Source: Pseudoflavonifractor phocaeensis
GTDB taxonomy: Bacteria > Bacillota > Clostridia > Oscillospirales > Oscillospiraceae
Assembly (NCBI RefSeq): GCF_021531815.1
Contig: NZ_JADYUM010000011.1
Location: forward strand, 22,923 to 86,922
Reading direction: 5' to 3'
Length of the DNA: 64,000 nt
How positions within the stretch are numbered: position 1 is the stretch's first letter; every line of letters begins with the position of its first letter. A model generated the notes under the pieces. The model was not told the origin of the DNA. It was given only the letters and a program-made list of their open reading frames with translations, and made no database searches. This document shows, piece by piece, positions 19,215 through 26,959 of this stretch. The translations under genes and the position numbers were made by a program.

Positions 19215-19252
19215 AATAAAAACGGGGTCTTCTCCCCAGAAGACCCCGTTTT
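19215..19252 (-). terminator. Terminator of the lacI-malQ unit
   Basis: AAAACGGGGTCTTC / GAAGACCCCGTTTT is a 14-bp stem with a 6-base loop, directly after the malQ stop on the reverse strand. Confidence 0.85.
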
Positions 19253-19253
19253 G

Positions 19254-20780
19254 TTACATGATTCCTTCTTCCGCGCCAGACGGCTCCGGGAATCTTTTCC
19301 CGGCCAGGCGCTGGTAGACCCCCATCTCATGGTACAGCCTGCGGGCAAGCTCCGGACCATAGCTGCCCGGCAGGGCCCGCCACTTCCAATTGTTCCCCAA
19401 GGTGGAGGGGGTGTTCATCCGGGCCTCGCTGCCCAGGCCCAGCACATCCTGGAGCTGCATCACCGCCAGGTCGGCGCAGGAGGCCCAGGCGGAGCGCATC
19501 ATGCCCCAGTTCCAGCCCTCCTCCTCGCTCAGACGGAGATACTCCTTGGCGTATTCCACGTCCTTGGCGGGGGCGCTTTCCATCCAGCCCTGGATGGTGT
19601 CGTTGTCGTGGGTGCCGGCGTAGACCACACAGTGTCTGGTGTAGCAGTGGGGCAGGTAGTCGCTGCCCGTATCCCGGCTGTCAAAGGCAAACTCCAGCAC
19701 CTTCATGCCGGGGTAGCCCGTCTCCGCCAGCAGCTGGCGCACCGTATCCGTGAGGAAGCCCAGGTCCTCGGCGATGATCTCCTTCTCTCCCAGAGCCTGA
19801 TTCACGGCCCGGAAGAAATCGATGCCGGGTCCGGGACGCCAGCGGCCGTTGCGGGCGGTATCGTCCCCGAATGGGATGGCGTAATACTCGTCAAAGCCCC
19901 GGAAGTGGTCGATGCGCAGGATGTCATAGACCTGGAACTGGGCGGCGATGCGGCGGATCCACCACTGGTAGCCGTCCTCCTTCATCTTCTCCCAGTCAAA
20001 GAGGGGGTTGCCCCACAGCTGACCGTCGGCGGAGAAGCCGTCGGGGGGGCAGCCCGCCACCTCGGTGGGCCGTCCGTCCCTGTCCAGCTGGAACTGTTCG
20101 GGGTTGGACCACACGTCGGCGCTGTCCCCGGACACATAGATGGGCAGGTCCCCGATGATGGAGATGCCCTTCCCGTTGGCGTATGCCTTCAGCCTGGCCC
20201 ACTGCCGGAAAAACAGGTACTGTACCGCCTTCCAGAAGGCGGTCTCCCCGGCCAGCTCCTCCCGGGCCGCAGCCAGAGCCTGGGGGCGGCGCAGCCGCTC
20301 CTCCTCGGGCCACTCAAACCAGGACACGCCGCCATGCTTGCCCTTCAGGGCCATGAACAGGGCGTAGTCCTCCAGCCACTGTGCCCGCCGGGCGCAGAAG
20401 GCTTCAAACTCCGGGTCCTCTTTCGCCAGCAGCCGGGCGCAGGCCTTCCGCAGCACGGGATAGCGCTGGACATACATCAGGCCGTAATCCACCGCCGCCG
20501 GATCATCGCCCCAGTTCAGGCCGGCGTACTCCTCTTTTTCCAGCAGGCCCTCCTCCGCCAGGTCATCCAAATCGATGAAATAAGGGTTTCCGGCATAGGA
20601 GGAGAAGGACTGGTAGGGGGAGTCCCCATAGCTGGTGGGACATACCGGCAGGATCTGCCAGCAGGATTGGCCCCCCTGGGCCAGAAAGTCAACAAATTCC
20701 CGCGCCGCGGCCCCCATGGTGCCAATGCCGTAAGGGGCGGGCAGGGAGGAAATGGGCATCAGGATTCCCGATCTTCTCAC
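19254..20780 (-). CDS. malQ: 4-alpha-glucanotransferase (amylomaltase)
   Basis: This GH77 enzyme of about 508 residues disproportionates maltodextrins, feeding longer chains to the phosphorylase. The start RRSGILMPISSLPAPYGIGTMG is typical. The nucleophile/acid region contains RIDHFRGFDEYYAIPFGD near 300 and IIAEDLGFLTDTV near 345, and AGTHDNDTIQGW near 400. I prefer the GTG at 20780, which has AAAGGTGG 8 bases upstream. An ATG at 20816 that overlaps the regulator stop as ATGA is an alternative adding 12 residues. The overlap or tight spacing implies co-transcription with the LacI-type regulator. Confidence 0.95.
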   Translation of the reverse strand: MRRSGILMPISSLPAPYGIGTMGAAAREFVDFLAQGGQSCWQILPVCPTSYGDSPYQSFSSYAGNPYFIDLDDLAEEGLLEKEEYAGLNWGDDPAAVDYGLMYVQRYPVLRKACARLLAKEDPEFEAFCARRAQWLEDYALFMALKGKHGGVSWFEWPEEERLRRPQALAAAREELAGETAFWKAVQYLFFRQWARLKAYANGKGISIIGDLPIYVSGDSADVWSNPEQFQLDRDGRPTEVAGCPPDGFSADGQLWGNPLFDWEKMKEDGYQWWIRRIAAQFQVYDILRIDHFRGFDEYYAIPFGDDTARNGRWRPGPGIDFFRAVNQALGEKEIIAEDLGFLTDTVRQLLAETGYPGMKVLEFAFDSRDTGSDYLPHCYTRHCVVYAGTHDNDTIQGWMESAPAKDVEYAKEYLRLSEEEGWNWGMMRSAWASCADLAVMQLQDVLGLGSEARMNTPSTLGNNWKWRALPGSYGPELARRLYHEMGVYQRLAGKRFPEPSGAEEGIM

Positions 20781-20812
20781 GTTGGAATCCACCTTTCTGT
20801 GTTCTATGTAGT

Positions 20813-21826
20813 TCATTTGGCCGCGGGCGGGCAGACGCTCTCCCCCACCACCAGTTGGAAGGGAACCACCCCATGGGTGGGCCCCTGGCGGCCCTCGATG
20901 CTCCGGAGCAGCACCTCCACCCCCTGCTCCGCCAGATGCTGGGTGTCCTGGCGGACGGTGGTGAGGCGGGGCACCGAGTAGCGGGCCATGGAGATCCCGT
21001 CGTACCCCACCACGGAGATGTCCTCGGGCACCCGCTTGCCCAGGTCCCGGAGGGCCCGGATGGCGCCGATGGCCATGACGTCGCTCATGGCAAACAGGGC
21101 GGTCAGATGGGGGTTCCGCTCCAGCAGCCGCCGGGCGGCGGAGTAGGCATCGGCCATGGAGTACCGGCTGGGCTCACACTGGCGGTCGGCGTCAAAGGGC
21201 ACGTCCCAGCGGTCAAAAGCCGCCTTGCAGCCCAGGATACGGCGGTAGCTGATTTGGGAACAGGACCAGTTGCCCCCCAGAACGCCGATGTCCCGGTGGC
21301 CCTGGCTCAGCAGGTAGTCGATGGCCTGGGCCGCTCCGGCCTCGTCGTCGGTGGTCAGGCTGGACAGGTTGTCAAAGCCCAGCCCCCGGGCGGTGTTGGT
21401 CAGCAGGACAGAGGGGGTGCTGATTTCCCCAAAGCCCGCCCGGAAAAAGTCCAGGTCGCCGCCCAGAAACAGGAACCCCACCGGCTTGCGTTCCCGGCAC
21501 AGCTGGAGGGCATAGGCCACCTCGTTGGCGTCCTCGTCCAGGTAGTAGACAGCGGCGTCCCGGCCCCGCTCCCGGAGGAGGGCCTGAATGCGCTCCACCA
21601 AGTCGGCGAACAGCATGTTCTGGGTTCCTTTTACCAAAATGGCGATGCTGGTGCCCGCCTGCTGCTTCAGATGCTTGGCGTTGTTGTTGGGCTGAAAGCC
21701 CTGCTCCTCCACCACCGCCATCACCTTCCGGCGGGTCTCCTCACTGACGTCGGGGTGCTGGTTCAGCACCCGGGACACCGTGGCCACGCCGCAGCCGGAC
21801 AGCCGGGCAATATCCTTGATGGTCAT
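20813..21826 (-). CDS. LacI-family transcriptional regulator of the alpha-glucan locus
   Basis: The 337-residue protein has an N-terminal helix-turn-helix and hinge (TIKDIARLSGCGVATVSRVLNQHPDVSEETRRKV cut here by family convention at about residue 50), followed by a periplasmic-binding-protein-like effector domain. The IKDIAR...VATVSRVLN segment is diagnostic. Position between malQ and the sugar ABC transporter suggests it senses maltodextrin, glucose or a phosphorylated sugar and binds the GGAAACGTT half-sites at glgP and the binding-protein gene. The ATG at 21826 follows AAAGGAGAG. An upstream in-frame start at 21880 lacks support. Confidence 0.93.
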   Translation of the reverse strand: MTIKDIARLSGCGVATVSRVLNQHPDVSEETRRKVMAVVEEQGFQPNNNAKHLKQQAGTSIAILVKGTQNMLFADLVERIQALLRERGRDAAVYYLDEDANEVAYALQLCRERKPVGFLFLGGDLDFFRAGFGEISTPSVLLTNTARGLGFDNLSSLTTDDEAGAAQAIDYLLSQGHRDIGVLGGNWSCSQISYRRILGCKAAFDRWDVPFDADRQCEPSRYSMADAYSAARRLLERNPHLTALFAMSDVMAIGAIRALRDLGKRVPEDISVVGYDGISMARYSVPRLTTVRQDTQHLAEQGVEVLLRSIEGRQGPTHGVVPFQLVVGESVCPPAAK

Positions 21827-21837
21827 GGTGTTCTCTC

Positions 21838-22100
21838 CTTTCCGGGCCTCCGCGATTCGCGCCCCCAGGCGCGAATGCAATCAAATCTGTTTTTCGGCGC
21901 ATTTTGCCGCTTGCGGCAAAACAAAATCAAATCCGTCCGGAGACGAATTCATTTCGCCGCAGGACTCCGCTGCCCCTGGCCGCAACGGCCAGGGCCGCCT
22001 TTGCGGGCAAAGGCAAGGGGAGTATCGAAAGCGTTGTGCCGTCCTTTGGACGGCGCGGCGCTTTCGTATCCAGCGGGGACAGCGTCCCCCCTGGAGGCTC
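21838..22100. repeat. Hairpin-array element between the permease and the LacI-type gene
   Basis: About 260 bases are made almost entirely of consecutive inverted repeats. In order they include ATTCGCGC / GCGCGAAT, TTTTGCCGC-tt-GCGGCAAAA, CCTGGCC-gcaac-GGCCAGG, GCCTTTGC-gg-GCAAAGGC, a compound stem CGAAAGCG ... CGCTTTCG enclosing GCCGTCC-ttt-GGACGGC, and GGGGAC-agc-GTCCCC. No gene or convincing terminator is present. The array resembles the spacers at pta and mreC-mreD in style and shares a GAATTC-plus-CGCC module with the pta insert. Confidence 0.7.
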
Positions 22101-22104
22101 TATT

Positions 22105-22950
22105 TTACCCCTTCACGGCGCCCGCCGCAACACCTTTTATGATGTGCTTCTGGCACAGCAGGTAGACGATGATGATGGGAATGATGTTCATCATGATGGA
22201 GGCCATCATGGGGCCCATCTCCACCTTGCCGAAGCTGCCCCGGAAATACTGGATCAGGATGGGGATGGTCATATAGCCCTTGGTACGGTCCAAAACCAGG
22301 TAGGGCAGCAGGTAGTCATTCCACAGCCACATGGTCTCCAGAATACCCACGGAGATCAGGGTGGGCTTCAGGATGGGCAGCACCACCAGGAAGAAGGTCT
22401 GGATAGGGTTGCAGCCGTCGATGAGGGCGGCCTCCTCGATCTCAATGGGGATGGACTTCATAAAGCCGCAGAACATGAACACGGCCAGCCCCGCGCCGAA
22501 GCCCAGATAAATGATGCAGATGGTGTAGGGGCTGCTCAGGTGCAGCCGGTCCGCCGTGGCGGACAGGGTGAACATCAGCATCTGGAAGGGCACCACCATG
22601 GAGAATACGAACAGATAGTAGAGGGCCTTGCTGTACCAGGCGTGGATACGGGTAATGAACCAGGCGCACATGGAGCAGCAGATCAGAATGAGCACCACCG
22701 AGCTGATGGTGATGACCAGGCTGTACCAGAAGGCGGTGAGGAATCCCTTGGAGGTCAGGGCGTCCACATAGTTGGCCAGCCCGGCGAAGGTCCCGGCGGT
22801 GGGCAGTTCAAAGGCAGTGCCGGTGGAGATGGCGGTCTCCTTTTTCAGGGAGTTGAACAGGATCATGAACACCGGATAGACCCAGGCGACGCACAGGACG
22901 CCCAGGACAACGGTCAGCACACGGTCCTTCATGGTCTGTCGCTTTGTCAT
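22105..22950 (-). CDS. Carbohydrate ABC transporter permease (MalG-like)
   Basis: The 281-residue protein has six predicted membrane helices and the inner-membrane EAA loop EIEEAALIDGCNPIQTF near residue 185, typical of the MalG/UgpE (CUT1) permeases. It pairs with the adjacent MalF-like permease, whose TAA overlaps this ATG by one base. No ATPase gene is in the cluster, so a shared MsmX-type ATPase encoded elsewhere probably energises the system. Substrate is probably maltodextrin-like by context only. Confidence 0.93.
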   Translation of the reverse strand: MTKRQTMKDRVLTVVLGVLCVAWVYPVFMILFNSLKKETAISTGTAFELPTAGTFAGLANYVDALTSKGFLTAFWYSLVITISSVVLILICCSMCAWFITRIHAWYSKALYYLFVFSMVVPFQMLMFTLSATADRLHLSSPYTICIIYLGFGAGLAVFMFCGFMKSIPIEIEEAALIDGCNPIQTFFLVVLPILKPTLISVGILETMWLWNDYLLPYLVLDRTKGYMTIPILIQYFRGSFGKVEMGPMMASIMMNIIPIIIVYLLCQKHIIKGVAAGAVKG

Positions 22951-23801
22951 TATTGCTGCACCTCCTTGGAGCGGGTGGCACGGAGCTGGATGAGGGAGAT
23001 GGCGATGACCAGGATACAGAAGATGACCGCCTTAGCCTGGCCGTAGCCCTTCCACTGGGGGCCGGAGCGGCCGTAGAAGGTCTGGTAGATGTTCAGGGCC
23101 AGCATCTCGGTCTTGTGGGCGGGATCGCCGTTGGTGAGGGCCAGGTTCTGGTCAAAGAGCTTGAAGCCGTTAGTCAGGCTCAAAAACAGGCAGATGGTGA
23201 TGGAGGGCATCAGGTTGGGCAGCTTGATCCTCCAGAGGATCTGCCGCTCGTTGGCGCCGTCGATGCGGGCGGCCTCCAGGTAGTCCCCGGGGATGGCCTG
23301 GAGCCCCGCGATATAAATGATCATCATGTAACCGATCTGCTGCCAGCACATGAGGATGACCAGGCCGAGGAAGCCGTAGGGGGCGTGGAGGGACAGCAGG
23401 GGCTTGCCCAGCAGGGTCAGGACGCAGTTGAGCAGAATGTTCCAGATATAGCCCAGCACCACGCCGCCGATGAGGTTGGGCATGAAGAAGACAGACCGGA
23501 ACAGGTTGGTGCCCTTGATCTCCCGGGTCAGGGCCAGGGCAATGGCCAGGGCCGCGATGTTGATGCACAGGGTGGACACCACGGTGAACAGGGCGGTAAA
23601 CCAGAAGGAGTGGAGGAAGTCCGCCTCCGTCAGGGCGTGGATATAGTTGCTCAGGCCGTTGAAGGTGGCCTTGTCGATGGTGATGAACCGGCAGAAGGAC
23701 AGGTAAAGGCCCTGGAGGAAGGGCCACACAAAGCCGATGAGAAACGCCGCCAGCGTGGGAAGGACGAACACCGGCCAATATCGCTTGATCGCTTTTTCCA
23801 C
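22950..23801 (-). CDS. Carbohydrate ABC transporter permease (MalF-like)
   Basis: This 283-residue six-helix permease of the CUT1 family has the EAA loop YLEAARIDGANERQILWRI near residue 195 and an N terminus typical of MalF/UgpA (VFVLPTLAAFLIGFVWPFLQGLYLSF). It forms the heterodimeric channel with the downstream MalG-like protein and receives substrate from the lipoprotein encoded upstream. Confidence 0.93.
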   Translation of the reverse strand: MEKAIKRYWPVFVLPTLAAFLIGFVWPFLQGLYLSFCRFITIDKATFNGLSNYIHALTEADFLHSFWFTALFTVVSTLCINIAALAIALALTREIKGTNLFRSVFFMPNLIGGVVLGYIWNILLNCVLTLLGKPLLSLHAPYGFLGLVILMCWQQIGYMMIIYIAGLQAIPGDYLEAARIDGANERQILWRIKLPNLMPSITICLFLSLTNGFKLFDQNLALTNGDPAHKTEMLALNIYQTFYGRSGPQWKGYGQAKAVIFCILVIAISLIQLRATRSKEVQQ

Positions 23802-23866
23802 AATATCACTTCCAAAACATAAATCACAGACTGGTACGGCGCCGTCCCATGCCGGACGGAGATGAA

Positions 23867-23900
23867 AAAACGGGGCGGGCGGTAAGGCCCACCCCGTTTT
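23867..23900 (-). terminator. Intraoperonic terminator/attenuator after the binding-protein gene
   Basis: AAAACGGGG(c)GGGC pairs with GCCC(a)CCCCGTTTT, and the reverse strand continues with T's. Such partial terminators commonly make the binding protein more abundant than its permeases. Confidence 0.75.
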
Positions 23901-23919
23901 GATCCACGCGGCGTGAAAC

Positions 23920-25245
23920 TCAGCCGTTCAGCGCGGCGTACTCGCTGGCCCAGCCGTCCACAAACTTGGAGACCACGTCGTCCCAGCTGCCGGTACCGGC
24001 GGCGTAGGCGGTCAGGGCGTTGCCCAGCTCATTCTTCCAGTTCTCGGAAGGCATGGTGGGGAAGTTCCAGGACACGGGGATCTTGCCCTCGGCGGTATAA
24101 GCGGCGTCCTGCTTCACGAACAGGTTGGGGGAGTCCTGGGCGGCCTTGAAGGGGATGACGAAGCCCATGTCCTCGGCCATGGCCTTGGTGCCCTTCTCAG
24201 AGGTGACGCACCAGTACATGAAGTCCAGGGTGGCCTGGATGTCCTCCTCCTTGGCGGAGTTGTTGACGCACCAGTAGTTCTCGGTGCCGGTGCACAGGCC
24301 CTGGTTGGCCTCGTCGCCCACGCCGATATAGATGGGGATCATCTGCAGGTCGTCATCGGAGAACTTGCCCTCGCCCACCAGGTTGCCGTACTCCCAGGAA
24401 CCGTTCTGGAAGAAGACGGCCTCGCCGGCCAGGAACTCGTTGCGAGAGTCGTCGCCGGTCTTGCCGGACAGAAGGGCGGGGTCGCAGGTGGAGTTGTTGA
24501 TATACAGGTCAAAGATGTCCTTGTAGTTGTTCAGGTAGGTGCCCTTGATGGCGTCGGTGGTGCCGATGCCGTCGGCCTGATACTCAAAGTAGATGGGCAG
24601 GTTGGCCAGGTGGGTCTTGAAGCGCCAGTCGGAGGAGCCGTCCATACCGGCGGAGGAGAAGGCGGCGAAGCCCAGCTCGTCCTTGCGGGCGGTGATGTCC
24701 TCGGCCACCTTCTTCAGGTCGGCGAAGGACTGGATGTCATCCACGGAGTAACCGGCCTGGGCCAGCAGGGTCTTGTTGGCGATGATACCGTAGGACTCCA
24801 CGACGTAGGCAATGCCCAGGGTGGCGTCGCCCTCCTTCAGGGCGAAGGCGTCGCTGGTCAGCTGGCCCAGCACATCGGAGCCGGTCAGATCCAGGCAGTA
24901 ATCCTTCCAGTTGGCCAGACCCACGGGGCCGTTGACCTGGAACAGCGTGGGGGGATTGCTCTTGGCGATCTCGCTCATCAGGTTCTGCTCATAGGTGCCG
25001 GAGGCGGCGGTGACCACGGTGACAGGCACACCGGTTTCCTCGGTGTAGGCCTTGGCCAGAGCCTGCCAGGCGTCGCCCTGCTCGGGCTTGAAGTTCAGAT
25101 AGTAGACGGAGCCGGTGGCGGTGTTCCCGCCGTTGCCGGCGGAGGTTCCTGTGCTGCTGCCGGTGCTGCTCTTGCCGCCGCAGCCAGCCAGCAGAGACAG
25201 GGTCATGGCCGCCGCCAGTGCCAGGGCAAAGATCTTCTTGCTCAT
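23920..25245 (-). CDS. Sugar ABC transporter substrate-binding lipoprotein
   Basis: The 441-residue family-1 binding protein has a lipoprotein signal (MSKKIFALALAAAMTLSLLAG then Cys) with lipobox LLAGC and a Ser/Thr/Gly-rich linker. The domain contains LFQVNGPVGLANWKD and AVFFQNGSWEYGNLV, typical of maltose/oligosaccharide binders. It lies first in the transport operon, behind a strong promoter and a double GGAAACGTT operator. It is anchored on the outer face of the membrane and delivers sugar to the two permeases. Confidence 0.94.
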   Translation of the reverse strand: MSKKIFALALAAAMTLSLLAGCGGKSSTGSSTGTSAGNGGNTATGSVYYLNFKPEQGDAWQALAKAYTEETGVPVTVVTAASGTYEQNLMSEIAKSNPPTLFQVNGPVGLANWKDYCLDLTGSDVLGQLTSDAFALKEGDATLGIAYVVESYGIIANKTLLAQAGYSVDDIQSFADLKKVAEDITARKDELGFAAFSSAGMDGSSDWRFKTHLANLPIYFEYQADGIGTTDAIKGTYLNNYKDIFDLYINNSTCDPALLSGKTGDDSRNEFLAGEAVFFQNGSWEYGNLVGEGKFSDDDLQMIPIYIGVGDEANQGLCTGTENYWCVNNSAKEEDIQATLDFMYWCVTSEKGTKAMAEDMGFVIPFKAAQDSPNLFVKQDAAYTAEGKIPVSWNFPTMPSENWKNELGNALTAYAAGTGSWDDVVSKFVDGWASEYAALNG

Positions 25246-25283
25246 TCCAATGTTCCTCCTTAAAATCTTGCGGAATCTTTATT

Positions 25284-25307
25284 GGAAACGTTACTGGTAA
25301 CGTTTCC
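25284..25307. promoter_or_regulatory. LacI-type operator in front of the binding-protein gene
   Basis: GGAAACGTTA-N4-TAACGTTTCC is a perfect 10-bp inverted repeat just downstream of the promoter. Each half matches the GGAAACGTT core of the glgP operator. Confidence 0.75.
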
Positions 25308-25323
25308 ATGCTCTACGTTCCTA

Positions 25324-25352
25324 ATCATATCAGTCTGTCCGGCAAAATACAA
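25324..25352 (-). promoter_or_regulatory. Promoter of the sugar transport operon
   Basis: On the reverse strand, TTGTAT (25352-25347), 17 bases and TATGAT (25329-25324). Confidence 0.75.
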
Positions 25353-25467
25353 GGATTTTTTGACGAATCCCAACAATTTTGGCGTATCGCCAAAATCTTT
25401 TCCTCCGTTTTGTACAATTTCTCCAGCGCGCTTCGCCGCTCCGCCCCCACCGGCCCGCAGATTTTCG

Positions 25468-25496
25468 TTGTCATTTTCTTCCCCATCCGCTATAAT
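25468..25496 (+). promoter_or_regulatory. Promoter for the cytidylate-kinase-like gene
   Basis: TTGTCA (25468-25473), 17 bases and a consensus TATAAT (25491-25496), about 75 bases before the start codon. Confidence 0.8.
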
Positions 25497-25571
25497 ATAA
25501 AAAGAACATCCTCACAGGGGTCCGGGCTTCCCCCCGGACCCCGCGATACAGAAACTGCGGGAGGGATTTCC

Positions 25572-26201
25572 ATGCGCAACTATGTGATCTCGATCAGCCG
25601 GGAATTCGGCAGCGGCGGCAGATTGATCGGCAAGCGGCTGGCCGCCCGTCTGGGCATCCCCTGCTATGACCGCTCCCTGATCCAGAAGACCTCGGAAAAA
25701 AGCGGCCTGTCCCCCGACTTCATCGCCCGGGCGGAGGAACGGGCCCGCAGCCGGTTCCATCTCTCCATCGCCCCCATCGGCATTGGCACCTCCGCCCTGG
25801 GCCACCAGGGCGTCCCCGTGAGCCACCAGGCATTCTTTGCCCAGGCCGACGTCATTCGGGAGTTGGCTGACGAGGGTCCCTGCGTCATCGTGGGCCGGTG
25901 CAGCGACTATGTGCTGGGCGAGCGGCCCGAGTGTCTGAAGGTCTTTATCCACGCCGACCTGCCCAGCCGGGTGGCGCGCTGCGTGGAGGAATACCACATC
26001 CCCTCCGAGGACATGGAACACCGTGTGATCCAGATGGACCGGGGCCGGGCCAACTACTATAACTACTATACCGGCCACACCTGGGGCGACATGCGCCGCT
26101 ACGACCTGACCCTCAACTCCAGCACCACCGGTATCGACGGCGCGGTGGACCTGATCGTGGCCCTGGTCCAGGCCCGGACCTCCCAGGACGCCAAGGTATA
26201 A
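25572..26201 (+). CDS. Cytidylate kinase-like family protein
   Basis: The 209-residue protein begins MRNYVISISREFGSGGRLIG, the P-loop opening of the cytidylate-kinase-like family (Pfam Cytidylate_kin2). CYDRSLIQ follows, then RVARCVEEYHIP and NYYNYYTGHTWG, which are family-typical. These proteins are presumed nucleoside monophosphate kinases, but substrates are not established and they are distinct from Cmk. The ATG at 25572 follows GGGAGGG. Together with the amidotransferase and the VanY-like gene it probably forms a short operon. Confidence 0.9.
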   Translation: MRNYVISISREFGSGGRLIGKRLAARLGIPCYDRSLIQKTSEKSGLSPDFIARAEERARSRFHLSIAPIGIGTSALGHQGVPVSHQAFFAQADVIRELADEGPCVIVGRCSDYVLGERPECLKVFIHADLPSRVARCVEEYHIPSEDMEHRVIQMDRGRANYYNYYTGHTWGDMRRYDLTLNSSTTGIDGAVDLIVALVQARTSQDAKV

Positions 26202-26234
26202 CACCCGGCTAGTATGTCCGGAAAAGGAGTTCTT

Positions 26235-26903
26235 ATGTCTGACCTGATCCTTCCCCGCATCCAGGTTTCCGGCGACGCCGGACGTATGGAAAACTATGAG
26301 GCGGCCGTCCGCTGCGCGGGCGGCCTGCCTGTCTGCGGATACGCTCCCGCTCCCGACCTGTCCTGCGCCGGTCTTCTGCTGTGCGGCGGCGGCGACATGG
26401 AGCCCGCCTGTTACGGGCAGGAGAGCCGGGGCTCCCAGCCCCCGGATCCGGTGCGTGACCGGGCGGAGCTGGCCCTGTTCGACGCCTTTCTCCGGGCCGG
26501 GAAGCCCATTCTGGGCATCTGCCGGGGGATGCAGGTCATCAACGTGGCCCTGGGCGGCTCCCTGATCCAGGACCTGCCCCCGGAGAGCAGGCCCTTCCAC
26601 GGCGGCGCGGACCACGACCTGGTCCACCCCATCCGGTCCTCGGAGCGCTCCTTCCTCCGCCAGCTCTACGGCCCCGTTTTCCCGGTGAACAGCTCCCACC
26701 ACCAGGCAGTAGACCGGCTGGGCCGGGGACTGGAGGCCATCGCCTGGGCGGAGATCGGCTTCCCCGAAGCCATCATCCACCGGAGCCTGCCCATTTTCGC
26801 CGTCCAGTTCCACCCGGAGCGGATGTCCTTCGGTCACCGCCGGGAGGACACTGTGGACGGCGCTCCCCTGTTTCACCGCTTTTTGGTCCTCTGCCGGGAC
26901 TGA
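26235..26903 (+). CDS. Class-I glutamine amidotransferase-like hydrolase (PuuD/peptidase C26 type)
   Basis: The 222-residue protein has the nucleophile elbow GICRGMQVINVALGGSLIQD (Cys near residue 92) and the catalytic pair in VQFHPERM near 190. An LLLCGGGDMEPACYG loop near 50 is the usual GGxDxxPxxYG of gamma-glutamyl-gamma-aminobutyrate hydrolases. Relatives hydrolyse gamma-glutamyl amides of polyamines or other amines. Physiological substrate here is unknown. ATG 26235 was chosen because AAAAGGAG precedes it; an in-frame ATG at 26214 does not have such a site. Confidence 0.92.
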   Translation: MSDLILPRIQVSGDAGRMENYEAAVRCAGGLPVCGYAPAPDLSCAGLLLCGGGDMEPACYGQESRGSQPPDPVRDRAELALFDAFLRAGKPILGICRGMQVINVALGGSLIQDLPPESRPFHGGADHDLVHPIRSSERSFLRQLYGPVFPVNSSHHQAVDRLGRGLEAIAWAEIGFPEAIIHRSLPIFAVQFHPERMSFGHRREDTVDGAPLFHRFLVLCRD

Positions 26904-26959
26904 GGGTTCCCGTTCCAATGATAACAGCGGGCTCTCAAGCCCAGGAGGTTTTCCTTGCC

